In this document: piece by piece, positions 34,269 through 42,865 of the stretch
Layout of the letters: the number at the start of each line of letters is the position of its first letter
Position numbering within the stretch: position 1 is the first letter of the stretch
NCBI GenBank assembly: GCA_903936775.1
Contig: CAIZWU010000080.1
Coordinates: 1 to 48,237, forward strand
Reading direction: 5' to 3'
DNA: 48,237 nt
Source: an uncultured bacterium
Lineage (GTDB): Bacteria > Verrucomicrobiota > Verrucomicrobiia > Verrucomicrobiales > V1-33
Notes under the pieces: generated by a model
Seen by the model: only the letters and a program-made list of their open reading frames with translations
The model's database searches: none
Told to the model about the DNA's origin: nothing
Program-made: the position numbers and the translations under genes

Positions 34269-35126
34269 ATGGGCTACCTCAATAAACTTTTCGGCATTTC
34301 CGAAGTTCACTCCCAGCACGGCCAGATGGTCGACCACATGCTCGAAATCGTGCACTGGTTCATGCTGCTCCTCTTTGTCGGTTGGTCCATCTTTCTGGTC
34401 ATCACTCTCTGGAAGGGGTATCATAAAAGGAATCCCAAGGCCAACTATCACGGGGTCCAAAGTCATGCCTCGAGCCATTTGGAAATCGGCGTGATTATCA
34501 CGGAGGTCATTCTCCTGCTGGGTTTTGCTTTCCCGTTGTGGGCCAACCGGGTGGATCAATTTCCCAATCCTGATGTCCGGGTCAATGCCTGGGCCGAGCA
34601 GTTCGCCTGGAATTTCCAGTATCCGGGGGCCGATGGCAAATTTGGGGCAACCGACCGCTTCCTGATCAGCAGCCAAAACCCGATCGGAATCGACCCTGAA
34701 GATCCCAATGGCTTGGATGACGTGATTACCGGTAACCTGGTGCTTCCCAACCGGAAGCAAATCGAAATCAACGTGACCTCCAAGGACGTCATCCACAATC
34801 TCGCCCTGCCCACCATGCGGATTGCCCAGGATGCGGATCCGGGCAAATTTTCCCGGATGTGGTTTGTGCCCACCAAAGCCGGCAAATCGGACATTATCTG
34901 CGGTCAGCTTTGCGGTCCCGTGCATGGTCAGATGCGTTCCGAATTGGAGGTGGTGACGGATGAGAAGAAATTCCAGACGTGGTTGAGCGAACAGCAGACT
35001 TTCAAGGATTCCCCGGTCGGTGCAAAAGCCGCCGAAAAGCTGAAAGCAGCCCAGGCAGCCGCCGCGCCTGCGGCCCCGGCCGCCGTCCCGCCCGCTGCGG
35101 CGACGCCTGCTCTGGAGGTCAAGTAA
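34269..35126 (+). CDS. ctaC: Cytochrome c oxidase subunit II (CuA)
   Basis: This 285-aa protein has two membrane helices (about 27-48 and 73-92) and a periplasmic cupredoxin domain with all side-chain CuA ligands: H176, C211, C215, H219 and M222 (CGQLCGPVHGQM). The usual Glu between the two Cys (backbone ligand to CuA and side-chain ligand to Mg in aa3 enzymes) is Gln213. There is no fused cytochrome c domain, so the oxidase is aa3 rather than caa3. The tail after residue 250 is Ala/Pro-rich. Subunit II is last in the structural block, whereas it is usually first. Confidence 0.95.
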   Translation: MGYLNKLFGISEVHSQHGQMVDHMLEIVHWFMLLLFVGWSIFLVITLWKGYHKRNPKANYHGVQSHASSHLEIGVIITEVILLLGFAFPLWANRVDQFPNPDVRVNAWAEQFAWNFQYPGADGKFGATDRFLISSQNPIGIDPEDPNGLDDVITGNLVLPNRKQIEINVTSKDVIHNLALPTMRIAQDADPGKFSRMWFVPTKAGKSDIICGQLCGPVHGQMRSELEVVTDEKKFQTWLSEQQTFKDSPVGAKAAEKLKAAQAAAAPAAPAAVPPAAATPALEVK

Positions 35127-35293
35127 GTGTGCCGGGTGCTCCCCCTCCCCTGACTCCCGGGCATTTTCCCAGGGACCGGAATCACCCGTTTTCTGATTTC
35201 AGGGCAGGGACTCCTGCGCAGCATGCCTGATGACGGAGCTTGCTTTCCCCGTGGGCCTTTCCCGGCCCAGTGTCAGCGTCCAAAATTCAACCC

Positions 35294-36310
35294 ATGCCCG
35301 TTGTTTTGAGTTCATTCATTGACCGCTGGCTCCGCCGTATGGCATGGACCACCCTGATTCTGCTCTACTCCACCGTTCTGGCAGGATCTGTGGTGAGGGC
35401 CACCGGTTCCGGGATGGGGTGCCCCGATTGGCCATGGTGCTTCGGGCGCCTGATCCCTCCGACCGATGTCTCCCAATTGCCTCCGGATTATAAAATCCGT
35501 TATGCGAAACCCGGTGATGAGAAGCCAATTGCGGATTTCAACGCGGTTCACACCTGGACCGAATACGGGAACCGGTTGGTGGGTGCTTCCAGTGGGCTCA
35601 CCATGCTGGCTACCGCGCTGCTTTCCTTGGGTGCTGCCCGGGTGGCCCGCAAACAACAGCTTCCCGTGGATGGGCGGCTTCCCATCCTTCTTTTCAGTGC
35701 ACTCCTGATGTTTGGCGTGGTGTCATGGCTGGGCAGTGTCGTGGTCAAAACCAATCTAAAACCGTGGAATATCACCATCCACATGCTGGGCGCGTTGATC
35801 TTGGTCAGTGCCGCGATTCTGGCAATCATCCGCCTGCGGCACCGCTTGGGCCGGACGGCGATGGTCCTGACCCGCGGCTCCCGCATATTGTTATGGCTGA
35901 CGTTGGGACTCACTTTGGTCCAGATTGTCATTGGTACCCAGGTGCGTGAGGAAATCGATCACATCAGCACCGCACTCGACGATTGTTGCCGTAATCAATG
36001 GATCGATCAGTTGGGCCCGGTTTTCCTCCTGCACAAAATCAGCGCCTGGGGTCTCATGATTGCCGGCGGCATTACATGGATCGTGCTGAAGGCCCAACGT
36101 GTGAGGTTTGCCTGGGCCTTGGCGGCCATCCTTGGAGCAGAATATGCGGTCGGGGTGATTTTAACCCGCTTTGCGGTGCCGGCCTTCCTGCAACCGGTTC
36201 ACATGTTTCTCGCGGCGGTCCTCTTCGGTGTTCTGATCGCCCTCATTGCCGATTCCCGTTGGGGGAAGGCTTTGCCATTGCAGCCGGTCCCGGCTGGCGG
36301 AACACTCTGA
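35294..36310 (+). CDS. ctaA: Heme A synthase (COX15/CtaA)
   Basis: This 338-aa protein has eight membrane helices in two four-helix halves. It contains the [12 protein letters not shown] loop with C43 and C49, the catalytic Glu (E90), and heme-ligand His residues in [15 protein letters not shown] and QPVHMF. The fourth His, normally in EYxHR, is N93 (EYGNRLVG); this variant appears to occur in related bacterial lineages, so it may be natural. The enzyme oxidises heme O to heme A for subunit I. I chose ATG 35294; a TTG at 35240 is less likely. A gap of 167 nt separates it from subunit II. Confidence 0.92.
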   Translation: MPVVLSSFIDRWLRRMAWTTLILLYSTVLAGSVVRATGSGMGCPDWPWCFGRLIPPTDVSQLPPDYKIRYAKPGDEKPIADFNAVHTWTEYGNRLVGASSGLTMLATALLSLGAARVARKQQLPVDGRLPILLFSALLMFGVVSWLGSVVVKTNLKPWNITIHMLGALILVSAAILAIIRLRHRLGRTAMVLTRGSRILLWLTLGLTLVQIVIGTQVREEIDHISTALDDCCRNQWIDQLGPVFLLHKISAWGLMIAGGITWIVLKAQRVRFAWALAAILGAEYAVGVILTRFAVPAFLQPVHMFLAAVLFGVLIALIADSRWGKALPLQPVPAGGTL

Positions 36311-36326
36311 TTGCCTTTTTTCTTTC

Positions 36327-37277
36327 ATGAGTGATCCCCCCGTTATGTCCACTCTGCCCTCGGTCGATCCACCGGTCGTGGAGTGGTCCCGCCGTGCCGA
36401 CCTCATAAGCCTCACCAAGGCCCGGCTCAGCGCCTTGGTGGTCGTCACCACCGCTGCCGGCTACGTGTTGTCGCCCACGGGGGATTTCCTGAGCTGGGGC
36501 CTTGTGCATACCATTTTCGGCACCACTCTCACCGCTTTCGGGGCGGCGGTCTTTAATCAGTTGATGGAGATGGAGCCGGACGCGAAAATGCACCGCACCG
36601 CCGACCGTCCCTTGCCTGGCCACCGCTTCCCCCCTGCTGCCGCCTTTGTCCTGGGCTGGCTGCTTGCCGCGATCGGGCTGATGCATCTGGGGGTGCGGGT
36701 CAATGCTGAGGCCTCGGCCCTTGCGGTGCTGACGCTGGTGACCTATCTTTTTATCTACACACCGATGAAACAGCGTTCCACGCTGAATACCCTTGTTGGG
36801 GCCCTGTCGGGAGCGATTCCCCCTGTGATCGGCTGGGTGGGGGCTGCCGGACCACACGGATTGCAGCCGGGCATCCTGCGGTGGGAACTCTTCGTGCAGC
36901 CTCAGGCATTGTTCCTTTTCGGCCTGCTATTTCTGTGGCAGCTCCCCCATTTTCTGGCCATCAATTGGATGTATCGTGAAGAATACATCCGTGGGGGTTT
37001 CATAATGTGGTCGAATGACGATTCCACTGGAGCCAAAACCGCCCGTCTTGCCCTCAGCTGGACCCTGCCCATGCTCGGGTTGTGTATCTGGCCGCCCCTC
37101 GCTGGTTTTACGAATGTTTGGTTTGTGATCCCGTCGCTCGCCGCCACGCTTTATCTGCTGCGGCTCTGTCTGGTGTTCCGCCGCACCACTCAGCGCGTCG
37201 ATGCCCGCCGTCTCTTTTTTGCCACCCTGATCTATCTACCGGTCATGCTGATCGCCCTGCTCGCCACCGCCCGCTGA
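36327..37277 (+). CDS. ctaB: Protoheme IX farnesyltransferase (heme O synthase)
   Basis: This 316-aa UbiA-superfamily protein has about nine helices. The COX10 signature NQLMEMEPDAKMHRTADRPLP spans residues 82-102 (Asn, Asp and Arg residues bind Mg-farnesyl diphosphate), and 'WQLPHFLAINWMYREEY' is the second conserved segment. It adds a farnesyl group to heme B to make heme O, the substrate of CtaA encoded 16 nt upstream. I chose ATG 36327 rather than upstream in-frame starts that overlap ctaA. Confidence 0.94.
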   Translation: MSDPPVMSTLPSVDPPVVEWSRRADLISLTKARLSALVVVTTAAGYVLSPTGDFLSWGLVHTIFGTTLTAFGAAVFNQLMEMEPDAKMHRTADRPLPGHRFPPAAAFVLGWLLAAIGLMHLGVRVNAEASALAVLTLVTYLFIYTPMKQRSTLNTLVGALSGAIPPVIGWVGAAGPHGLQPGILRWELFVQPQALFLFGLLFLWQLPHFLAINWMYREEYIRGGFIMWSNDDSTGAKTARLALSWTLPMLGLCIWPPLAGFTNVWFVIPSLAATLYLLRLCLVFRRTTQRVDARRLFFATLIYLPVMLIALLATAR

Positions 37278-37314
37278 TTCATCCGGCCCGGCCTGTGGCA
37301 CGTTTTATTTTTTC

Positions 37315-38052
37315 ATGAAGTCTCCATTCCCCCCCGCCCCCTTGCCGGACCGGCCAGCATCCAAGGGCATCACGGTCATGTTTCTCATGATCATCATCGC
37401 CCTTGGCATGGTGGTTTCCTACAATTGGCTTCTCAGCATACAGCGGCAGGAACGGGAACAGCGCCTTCCCATGCAGGGCAGGGTAGAAACGGATCCTTTG
37501 CCGGTCTGGCTCGATCAAAACGGCAAGGAACGGCACCTGGAGCAGTTGAAAGGTAAAGTCATCGTGGTTTCCTATCTCTACACCACCTGTCCGCAGGGGT
37601 GTGCTGGAGTGGCGGATGAACTGGCCAAGCTCCAACAGGAGTTCGGCAAAGATCCCAACTTTGCGATCCTGTCCATCAGCTTGGATGCGGAACACGACCG
37701 GCCCGCTGTGCTCAAAGCGTGGCTGGATCAAAAAGGTTTCGGGGGCGAGAACTGGTGGTTCCTCACTAGTCCCGACGGCCAGGGCGAAGCCATCCGGGAC
37801 TGGATGAAGAAGACCTTCCGGATTTTCGCCCAAAAGCGCTCCGAAGCCGAATTGGCGGTCAATCCTGCGGACAAGTATGATCACCAGCTCGTTATGGCCC
37901 TTGTGGATGGGAAAGGCAATATCCGCACTCCCACCGAGGAAAATCTGGTCTATTGGCCCTTCCATGAAGCCTTCGACTACGGCTGGTATCCCCGGCCGAT
38001 CCGGGAGGATATCATCAAACTCCTCGCCGAGTCCCGGCAGAACCCCTCCTGA
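37315..38052 (+). CDS. sco: SCO1/SenC family copper chaperone
   Basis: This 245-aa protein has an N-terminal membrane anchor (about 21-42) and a periplasmic thioredoxin-like domain with the copper site C92-P-Q-G-C96 and H190 (KYDHQLVMALVD). SCO proteins deliver copper to CuA of subunit II or keep its cysteines reduced. The place after ctaA-ctaB is typical. The start gives a short basic, Pro-rich cytoplasmic lead before the helix. Confidence 0.92.
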   Translation: MKSPFPPAPLPDRPASKGITVMFLMIIIALGMVVSYNWLLSIQRQEREQRLPMQGRVETDPLPVWLDQNGKERHLEQLKGKVIVVSYLYTTCPQGCAGVADELAKLQQEFGKDPNFAILSISLDAEHDRPAVLKAWLDQKGFGGENWWFLTSPDGQGEAIRDWMKKTFRIFAQKRSEAELAVNPADKYDHQLVMALVDGKGNIRTPTEENLVYWPFHEAFDYGWYPRPIREDIIKLLAESRQNPS

Positions 38053-38061
38053 CTTGCTGCC

Positions 38062-38622
38062 ATGCCGTCCCTGCCCGTTTTCCTGAGCCCGGCCGCTGAG
38101 CAGAAGCTCCGCAAAGTTGTCTGGGCCGTCACCATTTTGGTGCTCATCCTTGTTGGGATGATGAGAAATCCCCGGTTTCATATTGAGTTGCCTGCCGGGG
38201 TCAGCCTCGATTTTTTGCCTGCGTTTTATTCAGCGCTGAATTGCCTCGTAGCCGTCTGCCTTGTCCTTGCGGTGATTGCCGTGAAAAAAGGAAACATCGT
38301 CTCCCACCTCCGTTTCATCAATGCCGCGCTGGTTTTGTCCGGCTTGTTCCTGCTCAGCTACGTCGCCTATCATTTCACCTCCACAGAAACCAAATTCACC
38401 GGGACCGGCTGGGTCCGTCCGGTGTATTTCTTTCTGCTGATCACCCACATTGTTCTCGCCGCAGTCAGCCTTCCCTTTATCCTTCTCGCCTATCTGGCGG
38501 GCTGGGCCGACCGACGGGAGGTCCACCGCCGGTTGGTCAAGTTTGTGTTCCCCATGTGGCTCTACGTGGCTGTCACCGGTCCCGTGGTTTACCTCATGCT
38601 TTACGTTCTGAACGGCCCGTAG
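38062..38622 (+). CDS. DUF420 protein, CtaM/YozB-like
   Basis: This 186-aa protein has about five membrane helices and the DUF420 features: NPRFH near 51-55, 'FINAALVLSGLFLLSYVAYH', 'TETKFTGTGW', 'YFFLLITHIVLA' and 'HRRLVKFVFPMWLYVAVTG'. Staphylococcal and Bacillus relatives (CtaM/YozB) are needed for activity of heme A-containing oxidases. It starts 9 nt after sco. Assembly or heme insertion for the aa3 oxidase is the likely role. Confidence 0.88.
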   Translation: MPSLPVFLSPAAEQKLRKVVWAVTILVLILVGMMRNPRFHIELPAGVSLDFLPAFYSALNCLVAVCLVLAVIAVKKGNIVSHLRFINAALVLSGLFLLSYVAYHFTSTETKFTGTGWVRPVYFFLLITHIVLAAVSLPFILLAYLAGWADRREVHRRLVKFVFPMWLYVAVTGPVVYLMLYVLNGP

Positions 38623-38695
38623 ACCTCTGCAAGCCTTTGCCATTCCCGGTTGCAACCCACCCGCCTTCCCGCTCCCTTCCAACCTTACATCCGCC

Positions 38696-38899
38696 ATGAA
38701 AAAACCTCTCGCCCTTGCCGCCCTGGTAATCGCCCTCACTGCCACTCTCAGCTGTGAACAGCATTCGTGGGAACAGACCAAAATGTTCAATCAGAACCGC
38801 CACACCACGCACGGTGCGGAGCATGCCAGCCCTGAGGCCAGCCATGGCGCCAAGCCCGTAGCCCCAGCCCATGGAGCCGAGGCCAAACCTGCCCATTAA
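38696..38899 (+). CDS. Small His-rich lipoprotein
   Basis: This 67-aa protein has a lipoprotein signal (LALAALVIALTATLSC, Cys20). The mature part of 48 residues carries nine His, most in a His-Gly/Ala-Glu pattern (HTTHGAEHAS, HGAKPVAPAHGAEAKPAH). No family is recognised. Position after the Cu-chaperone and DUF420 genes suggests metal (copper) binding at the membrane surface, which is inference. The leader is pyrimidine-rich without Shine-Dalgarno sequence. Confidence 0.7.
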   Translation: MKKPLALAALVIALTATLSCEQHSWEQTKMFNQNRHTTHGAEHASPEASHGAKPVAPAHGAEAKPAH

Positions 38900-38950
38900 A
38901 ACCGCCGCCCGCCGCGGCTTCCTGATCTCCCACTCCCTTTTCCTGTCTCC

Positions 38951-39646
38951 ATGAAGCTCACGCAATTCGCCTTCGCTGCCATACTTGTCCTCCTGCTGGT
39001 GGCGGGTTACCTCACCCTGAAAAGTGATCTGGATAGCCGGCTCGAGTCCCAGAATGCCGTGAACGACAAAATGTTGGCGCGGATGGAGGAGCTGGCCAAA
39101 CAGAAGTCCGAACCGCAGCCGGTCGCTTCCCCCCCTCCTGCGGTTCCCGTCGCTCCGGCTCCAATGGCCGCCCCGGTGCCACAGCCCCCGGTAAATCCAG
39201 TGGCGGCTGAAGCCTTGGCCGCCGCCGCCGCGATTCCTCCAAATGCCCCCCTCGCCCCGGACAATGATCCCCGCATGCTGGAAGATGAGCGCAAGGTGCT
39301 CAATCTTGGGGCCGCAGACCGTGTCGCGGAAGACTCCCTGACGCTCCCCGCCACCGCCGAAGGACAGACCCTCACCAAAATTCAGCAACGCATCGTCGCG
39401 CTCCCGGCGATTGCCCGCGTGAAACAATACGCTGATAAAGAAGGTATGATTGTGTTGGACCGGGGTTCGAATGTCGGTCTGAAACCGGGTGATCAGTTTT
39501 CCCTCCGCCGCAAAACCGCGGTGATCGGAAAAATCCGGATCAGCGACACCATCAATCCAGGAGAGTGCGTCGCCGATGTGCTGCCGGGCTCCATGCCGGT
39601 GGGCATGCTGCCTGCCGTGGAGGATGAAGCGATCCAATTTGAATAG
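38951..39646 (+). CDS. Membrane-anchored protein with C-terminal small beta domain
   Basis: This 231-aa protein has one N-terminal helix (about 5-23), a short coiled-coil-like stretch (24-48), a Pro/Ala-rich linker (50-88), and a C-terminal part (about 150-225). The end 'GMIVLDRGSNVGLKPGDQF' followed by a strand-rich segment resembles the small barrel found at the C-terminus of FlgT-like and related envelope proteins. That resemblance is weak. It probably projects into the periplasm. It lies 51 nt after the lipoprotein gene. Whether it has any link to respiration is unclear. Confidence 0.65.
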   Translation: MKLTQFAFAAILVLLLVAGYLTLKSDLDSRLESQNAVNDKMLARMEELAKQKSEPQPVASPPPAVPVAPAPMAAPVPQPPVNPVAAEALAAAAAIPPNAPLAPDNDPRMLEDERKVLNLGAADRVAEDSLTLPATAEGQTLTKIQQRIVALPAIARVKQYADKEGMIVLDRGSNVGLKPGDQFSLRRKTAVIGKIRISDTINPGECVADVLPGSMPVGMLPAVEDEAIQFE

Positions 39647-39656
39647 GCCAGGCCCG

Positions 39657-39950
39657 GTGTCCAAGAAAGCCCCGGACCCTGTCCGTATCGAACGCGAGGA
39701 AGCCTGGATCGGTGATGCCGTCCTCAGTCTCTATGCCAGGAAATACATCCTGAGCACCACTGGAAGCATGGACCAGCCGGAATTTGCGGCCATGACCTGC
39801 AATTCCTTCCTCCGGGCCTTCGGTCCGCCCACCCGGGTGGAAAGCCGGATCGGACAAGTCTACGAGCAGCAGGGCTTGGAAGCTGCCTTTGCTTTGATTG
39901 AAGCGGAATTCCTCCCGCTCTATCTCAAGCAGAAAAGGAACCGGCGCTGA
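39657..39950 (+). CDS. RNase III-domain protein, Mini-III-like
   Basis: This protein of about 97 aa contains 'EAWIGDAVLSLYARKYIL', matching the RNase III signature in which E and D bind Mg2+. The remainder is a compact helical domain ending in a basic tail. There is no dsRNA-binding domain, as in Mini-III (MrnC), which matures 23S rRNA. A second acidic motif near the end (ALIEAEF) completes the pattern. The start is uncertain: GTG 39657 (11 nt after the previous stop) or ATG 39624, overlapping the previous gene by 23 nt. Confidence 0.7.
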   Translation: MSKKAPDPVRIEREEAWIGDAVLSLYARKYILSTTGSMDQPEFAAMTCNSFLRAFGPPTRVESRIGQVYEQQGLEAAFALIEAEFLPLYLKQKRNRR

Positions 39951-40116
39951 GTGGCGCAAGGGCGGGCACCGCTCCGGTCTACCGGGTTTTCCTGCCAAGG
40001 GAAAGGCCGCCATGCAGGCCCGTGCTTTACGTTGCCCGCATCCAGTACTGCACTTTCCCTTTGTGTCCTGCGAGTCCCTCGGTTCCAATTCACTAAACCT
40101 ACCCCCCTCCCGCACC

Positions 40117-41190
40117 ATGGACAAATCCGCCAAAACCTTTCTGCACCAGCTCCTCGGCACTCCCAGCCCCACCGGATTTGAAATCACCGGGCAACGCGTC
40201 TGGGCGGGATATGTCAAAGCCTTCAGCGACCGGGTGGAAAGCGACGCCTATGGCAGTGCCTGGGCCGTGTTGGAAGGGAAATCTCCGGTGAAGCTGATGC
40301 TGGAAGCCCATGCCGATGAAATTGGCTATATGGTGAAGCATGTCACCAAGGAAGGGTTCATCCACGTCGACCGGATCGGCGGCAGTGATTACGCCACCGC
40401 CCGCGGGCGCAAACTCGTTTTCCAGGGAGATAAAGGCCCGGTGAAAGGCATCATCGGCAATACTGCTATCCACATCCGGGACCGGACCGGTGGGGAAAAA
40501 GCCCCCGAAGTGCACGAACTTTACGTCGATGTCGGGGCTGACTCCGAAAAGGATGTCGCCAAGCTGGGGCTGCGCGTTGGCCACCCTGCCGTATATGCCG
40601 ACACCCTGGAGGAATTCGGTGAAGGGCGGCTCTGCGGCCGGGCGATTGATAACCGAATGGGCGGTTTTATCATCGCGGAAGTGATGCGCCGTCTGCACAA
40701 GCACCAGGCCAAGCTTCCCGTCACCGTGATCGCCGCGAATTGTGTGCAGGAGGAAATCGGCGGCTACGGCGCCCGCATGGTCACCTACCGTCTCCAGCCT
40801 GATGTGGCCATCTGTCTCGACGTCACCCACGCCACCGACACTCCGGGGATCGAAAAAGCCAAGCACGGCAGCGTCAAACTGGGCGCGGGCCCGAGCGTCA
40901 CCCATGGGACCGCCTGTCATCCCCTCGTCGTCAGCAAAATTGAAAAGGTCGCGGCCAAGGAGAAGATTCCACTGCAGCACGAATCCTCTTCCCGTTACAG
41001 CGGCACCGATACCGACTCCATGTATCACATCCGGTCCGGCACGCCTTGCGCGCTGGTTTCCCTGCCGCTCCGCTACATGCACAGCGTGGTCGAGTTGGTG
41101 GATTTGAAGGATGTGGAGCACGTCATCCAGCTCCTCACCGCCTTCGCGATGAATCTGCAGCCCGACGAGAACTTCGCCCATCAACTGTGA
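40117..41190 (+). CDS. M42 family metallopeptidase
   Basis: This 357-aa protein has the dinuclear metal site of M42 glutamyl/leucyl aminopeptidases: H65 (AHADEIGY), D178 (AIDNRMGG), E212-E213 (QEEIGGYGA, general base and ligand), D235 (CLDVTH) and H322 (RYMHSVVE). Such enzymes form large tetrahedral particles and remove N-terminal residues from peptides in the cytoplasm; some relatives act as endoglucanases. The ATG at 40117 is preceded by a C-rich leader. The gene lies 166 nt after the RNase III-like gene, outside the respiratory cluster proper. Confidence 0.93.
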   Translation: MDKSAKTFLHQLLGTPSPTGFEITGQRVWAGYVKAFSDRVESDAYGSAWAVLEGKSPVKLMLEAHADEIGYMVKHVTKEGFIHVDRIGGSDYATARGRKLVFQGDKGPVKGIIGNTAIHIRDRTGGEKAPEVHELYVDVGADSEKDVAKLGLRVGHPAVYADTLEEFGEGRLCGRAIDNRMGGFIIAEVMRRLHKHQAKLPVTVIAANCVQEEIGGYGARMVTYRLQPDVAICLDVTHATDTPGIEKAKHGSVKLGAGPSVTHGTACHPLVVSKIEKVAAKEKIPLQHESSSRYSGTDTDSMYHIRSGTPCALVSLPLRYMHSVVELVDLKDVEHVIQLLTAFAMNLQPDENFAHQL

Positions 41191-41305
41191 GGGATCGGGG
41201 TGGAGGGCGGTTTTCCGGAAGATCCGGAGGGGAAGCCGCCGGACGTGGTCCATGCGATGGAAAGACTTTGTTCGTAAGGAAGCCTGCGGGCGTAGTTCCC
41301 ACATC

Positions 41306-42856
41306 ATGCCTGCCCTGCGCCATCTCGTTGTCATTCTGGGAGATCAACTCGATCCGGATTCAGCAGCCCTGACGGATTTTGATCCGGAGCAGGACGCGCT
41401 CTGGATGGCGGAGGTGGCCTCGGAATCCACTAAAGTCTGGTCCCACAAGGCGCGCATTGCGGTTTTTCTCAGTGGCATGAGGCACTACGCCGCCGCCGTC
41501 CGGCAGCGGGGGTGGCCGCTGCAATACCGCACCTTGGATGATCCGGGGAACCGCGGCTCGCTGGCGGCGGAACTGGCCGATTCGCTCCATCGGCTGAAGC
41601 CGCAAAAAGTGGTATTGGTGGAGGCCGGTGAATGGCATGTCAGGGAAGCTGTGCGGAATACCTGCGCGGCCGCCGGAGTATTGCTGGAAGAGCGTGAGGA
41701 TACCCATTTTCTGTGCAGTAGCACTCAGTTCGAGGCTCACGCTAAAGGCCGTAAAGGCCTACGCATGGAATTCTTCTACCGCGAACTGCGCCAGCGCACC
41801 GGGCTGCTCATGGAAACGGACGGCACCCCGGCCGGCGGACAGTGGAACTTCGATCACGACAATCGCGGTAATTTCGGGAAGGGTGGCCCGGATACCTTGC
41901 GTGGTCACCGGCGTTTCCTGCCCAGCGAAATAACAAAAGCCGTTTTGGAATTGGTCGAAGCGCGGTTTCCGGATCATCCGGGGAAGCTGGCGGCCTTCGA
42001 CTGGCCGGTCACGCCGGAGGATGGGCTGCTGGCGCTGGAGGACTTTATCGCCCAGCGGCTGGTCGACTTCGGGACTTATCAGGACGCCATGTGGACCGGG
42101 GAGCCGTGGCTCTATCATTCCAGACTCAGCGTGGCCCTGAATCTGAAACTGCTGCACCCCCTGACGGTCTGCCGGGCGGCGGAAAAAGCCTGGAGGGAGG
42201 GCCGTGCTCCCCTCGCGGCGGTGGAGGGATTTATCAGGCAGGTGCTGGGCTGGCGCGAATACGTCAGGGGAATCTACTGGCGGTTCATGCCGGATTACCG
42301 GGAGATGAATGCCCTGCACGCGGAGCAGCCCCTTCCTGGATTCTACTGGACCGGCAAAACGGAGATGCGCTGCCTGAGCCAGGCCATCGGACAGACCCTG
42401 GAATATGGTTATGCCCACCACATCCAGCGCCTCATGGTCACCGGGTTGTTTGCCTTGCTCCTCGGGGTGCGTCCTCAGGAAGTGCATGAGTGGTATCTGG
42501 CGGTATACGTCGATGCCGTCGAGTGGGTGGAACTGCCGAATACCCTGGGGATGTCCCAATATGCTGATGGTGGTATCATGGCCTCCAAGCCCTACGCCGC
42601 GACCGGCAAATACATCCAGCGCATGAGCAATTACTGCACCGGCTGCCCCTACAACCCCGCCGAATCCACCGGCCCCACGGCCTGCCCCTTCACTACTCTT
42701 TACTGGGACTTCCTGCTGCGCCATGAGCCGCTTCTACGGAAGAACCAGCGCATGTCTCTCCAGACCAAAAACCTCGACCGCCTTGACCCGGCAGCCCGAA
42801 AGAAGATAACGGATCAGTCTGACAGGCTGCGGGTAAGGTTTGCGGCAGAGACTTGA
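41306..42856 (+). CDS. phrB: Iron-sulfur photolyase/cryptochrome (FeS-BCP, (6-4) photolyase-like)
   Basis: This 516-aa protein belongs to the 'deoxyribodipyrimidine photolyase-related' class. It has an N-terminal Rossmann-like domain (LGDQLDPDS), the family segment 'HFLCSSTQFEAHAKGRKGLRMEFFYRELR' (shown in part: GRKGLRMEFFYR), and an FAD-binding helical domain. Four Cys ligands of a 4Fe-4S cluster are present: C356, C444, C447 and C460. Prokaryotic members repair (6-4) photoproducts in DNA using light. I chose ATG 41306 over an upstream start because it precedes the conserved 'LVVILGDQL' strand by only a few residues. Confidence 0.93.
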   Translation: MPALRHLVVILGDQLDPDSAALTDFDPEQDALWMAEVASESTKVWSHKARIAVFLSGMRHYAAAVRQRGWPLQYRTLDDPGNRGSLAAELADSLHRLKPQKVVLVEAGEWHVREAVRNTCAAAGVLLEEREDTHFLCSSTQFEAHAKGRKGLRMEFFYRELRQRTGLLMETDGTPAGGQWNFDHDNRGNFGKGGPDTLRGHRRFLPSEITKAVLELVEARFPDHPGKLAAFDWPVTPEDGLLALEDFIAQRLVDFGTYQDAMWTGEPWLYHSRLSVALNLKLLHPLTVCRAAEKAWREGRAPLAAVEGFIRQVLGWREYVRGIYWRFMPDYREMNALHAEQPLPGFYWTGKTEMRCLSQAIGQTLEYGYAHHIQRLMVTGLFALLLGVRPQEVHEWYLAVYVDAVEWVELPNTLGMSQYADGGIMASKPYAATGKYIQRMSNYCTGCPYNPAESTGPTACPFTTLYWDFLLRHEPLLRKNQRMSLQTKNLDRLDPAARKKITDQSDRLRVRFAAET

Positions 42857-42865
42857 ATAATCGTG

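Noticed and set aside
34269..35126. Fused cytochrome c domain in subunit II (caa3 type)
   Set aside because: No CxxCH occurs after the CuA domain; the tail is Ala/Pro-rich only.
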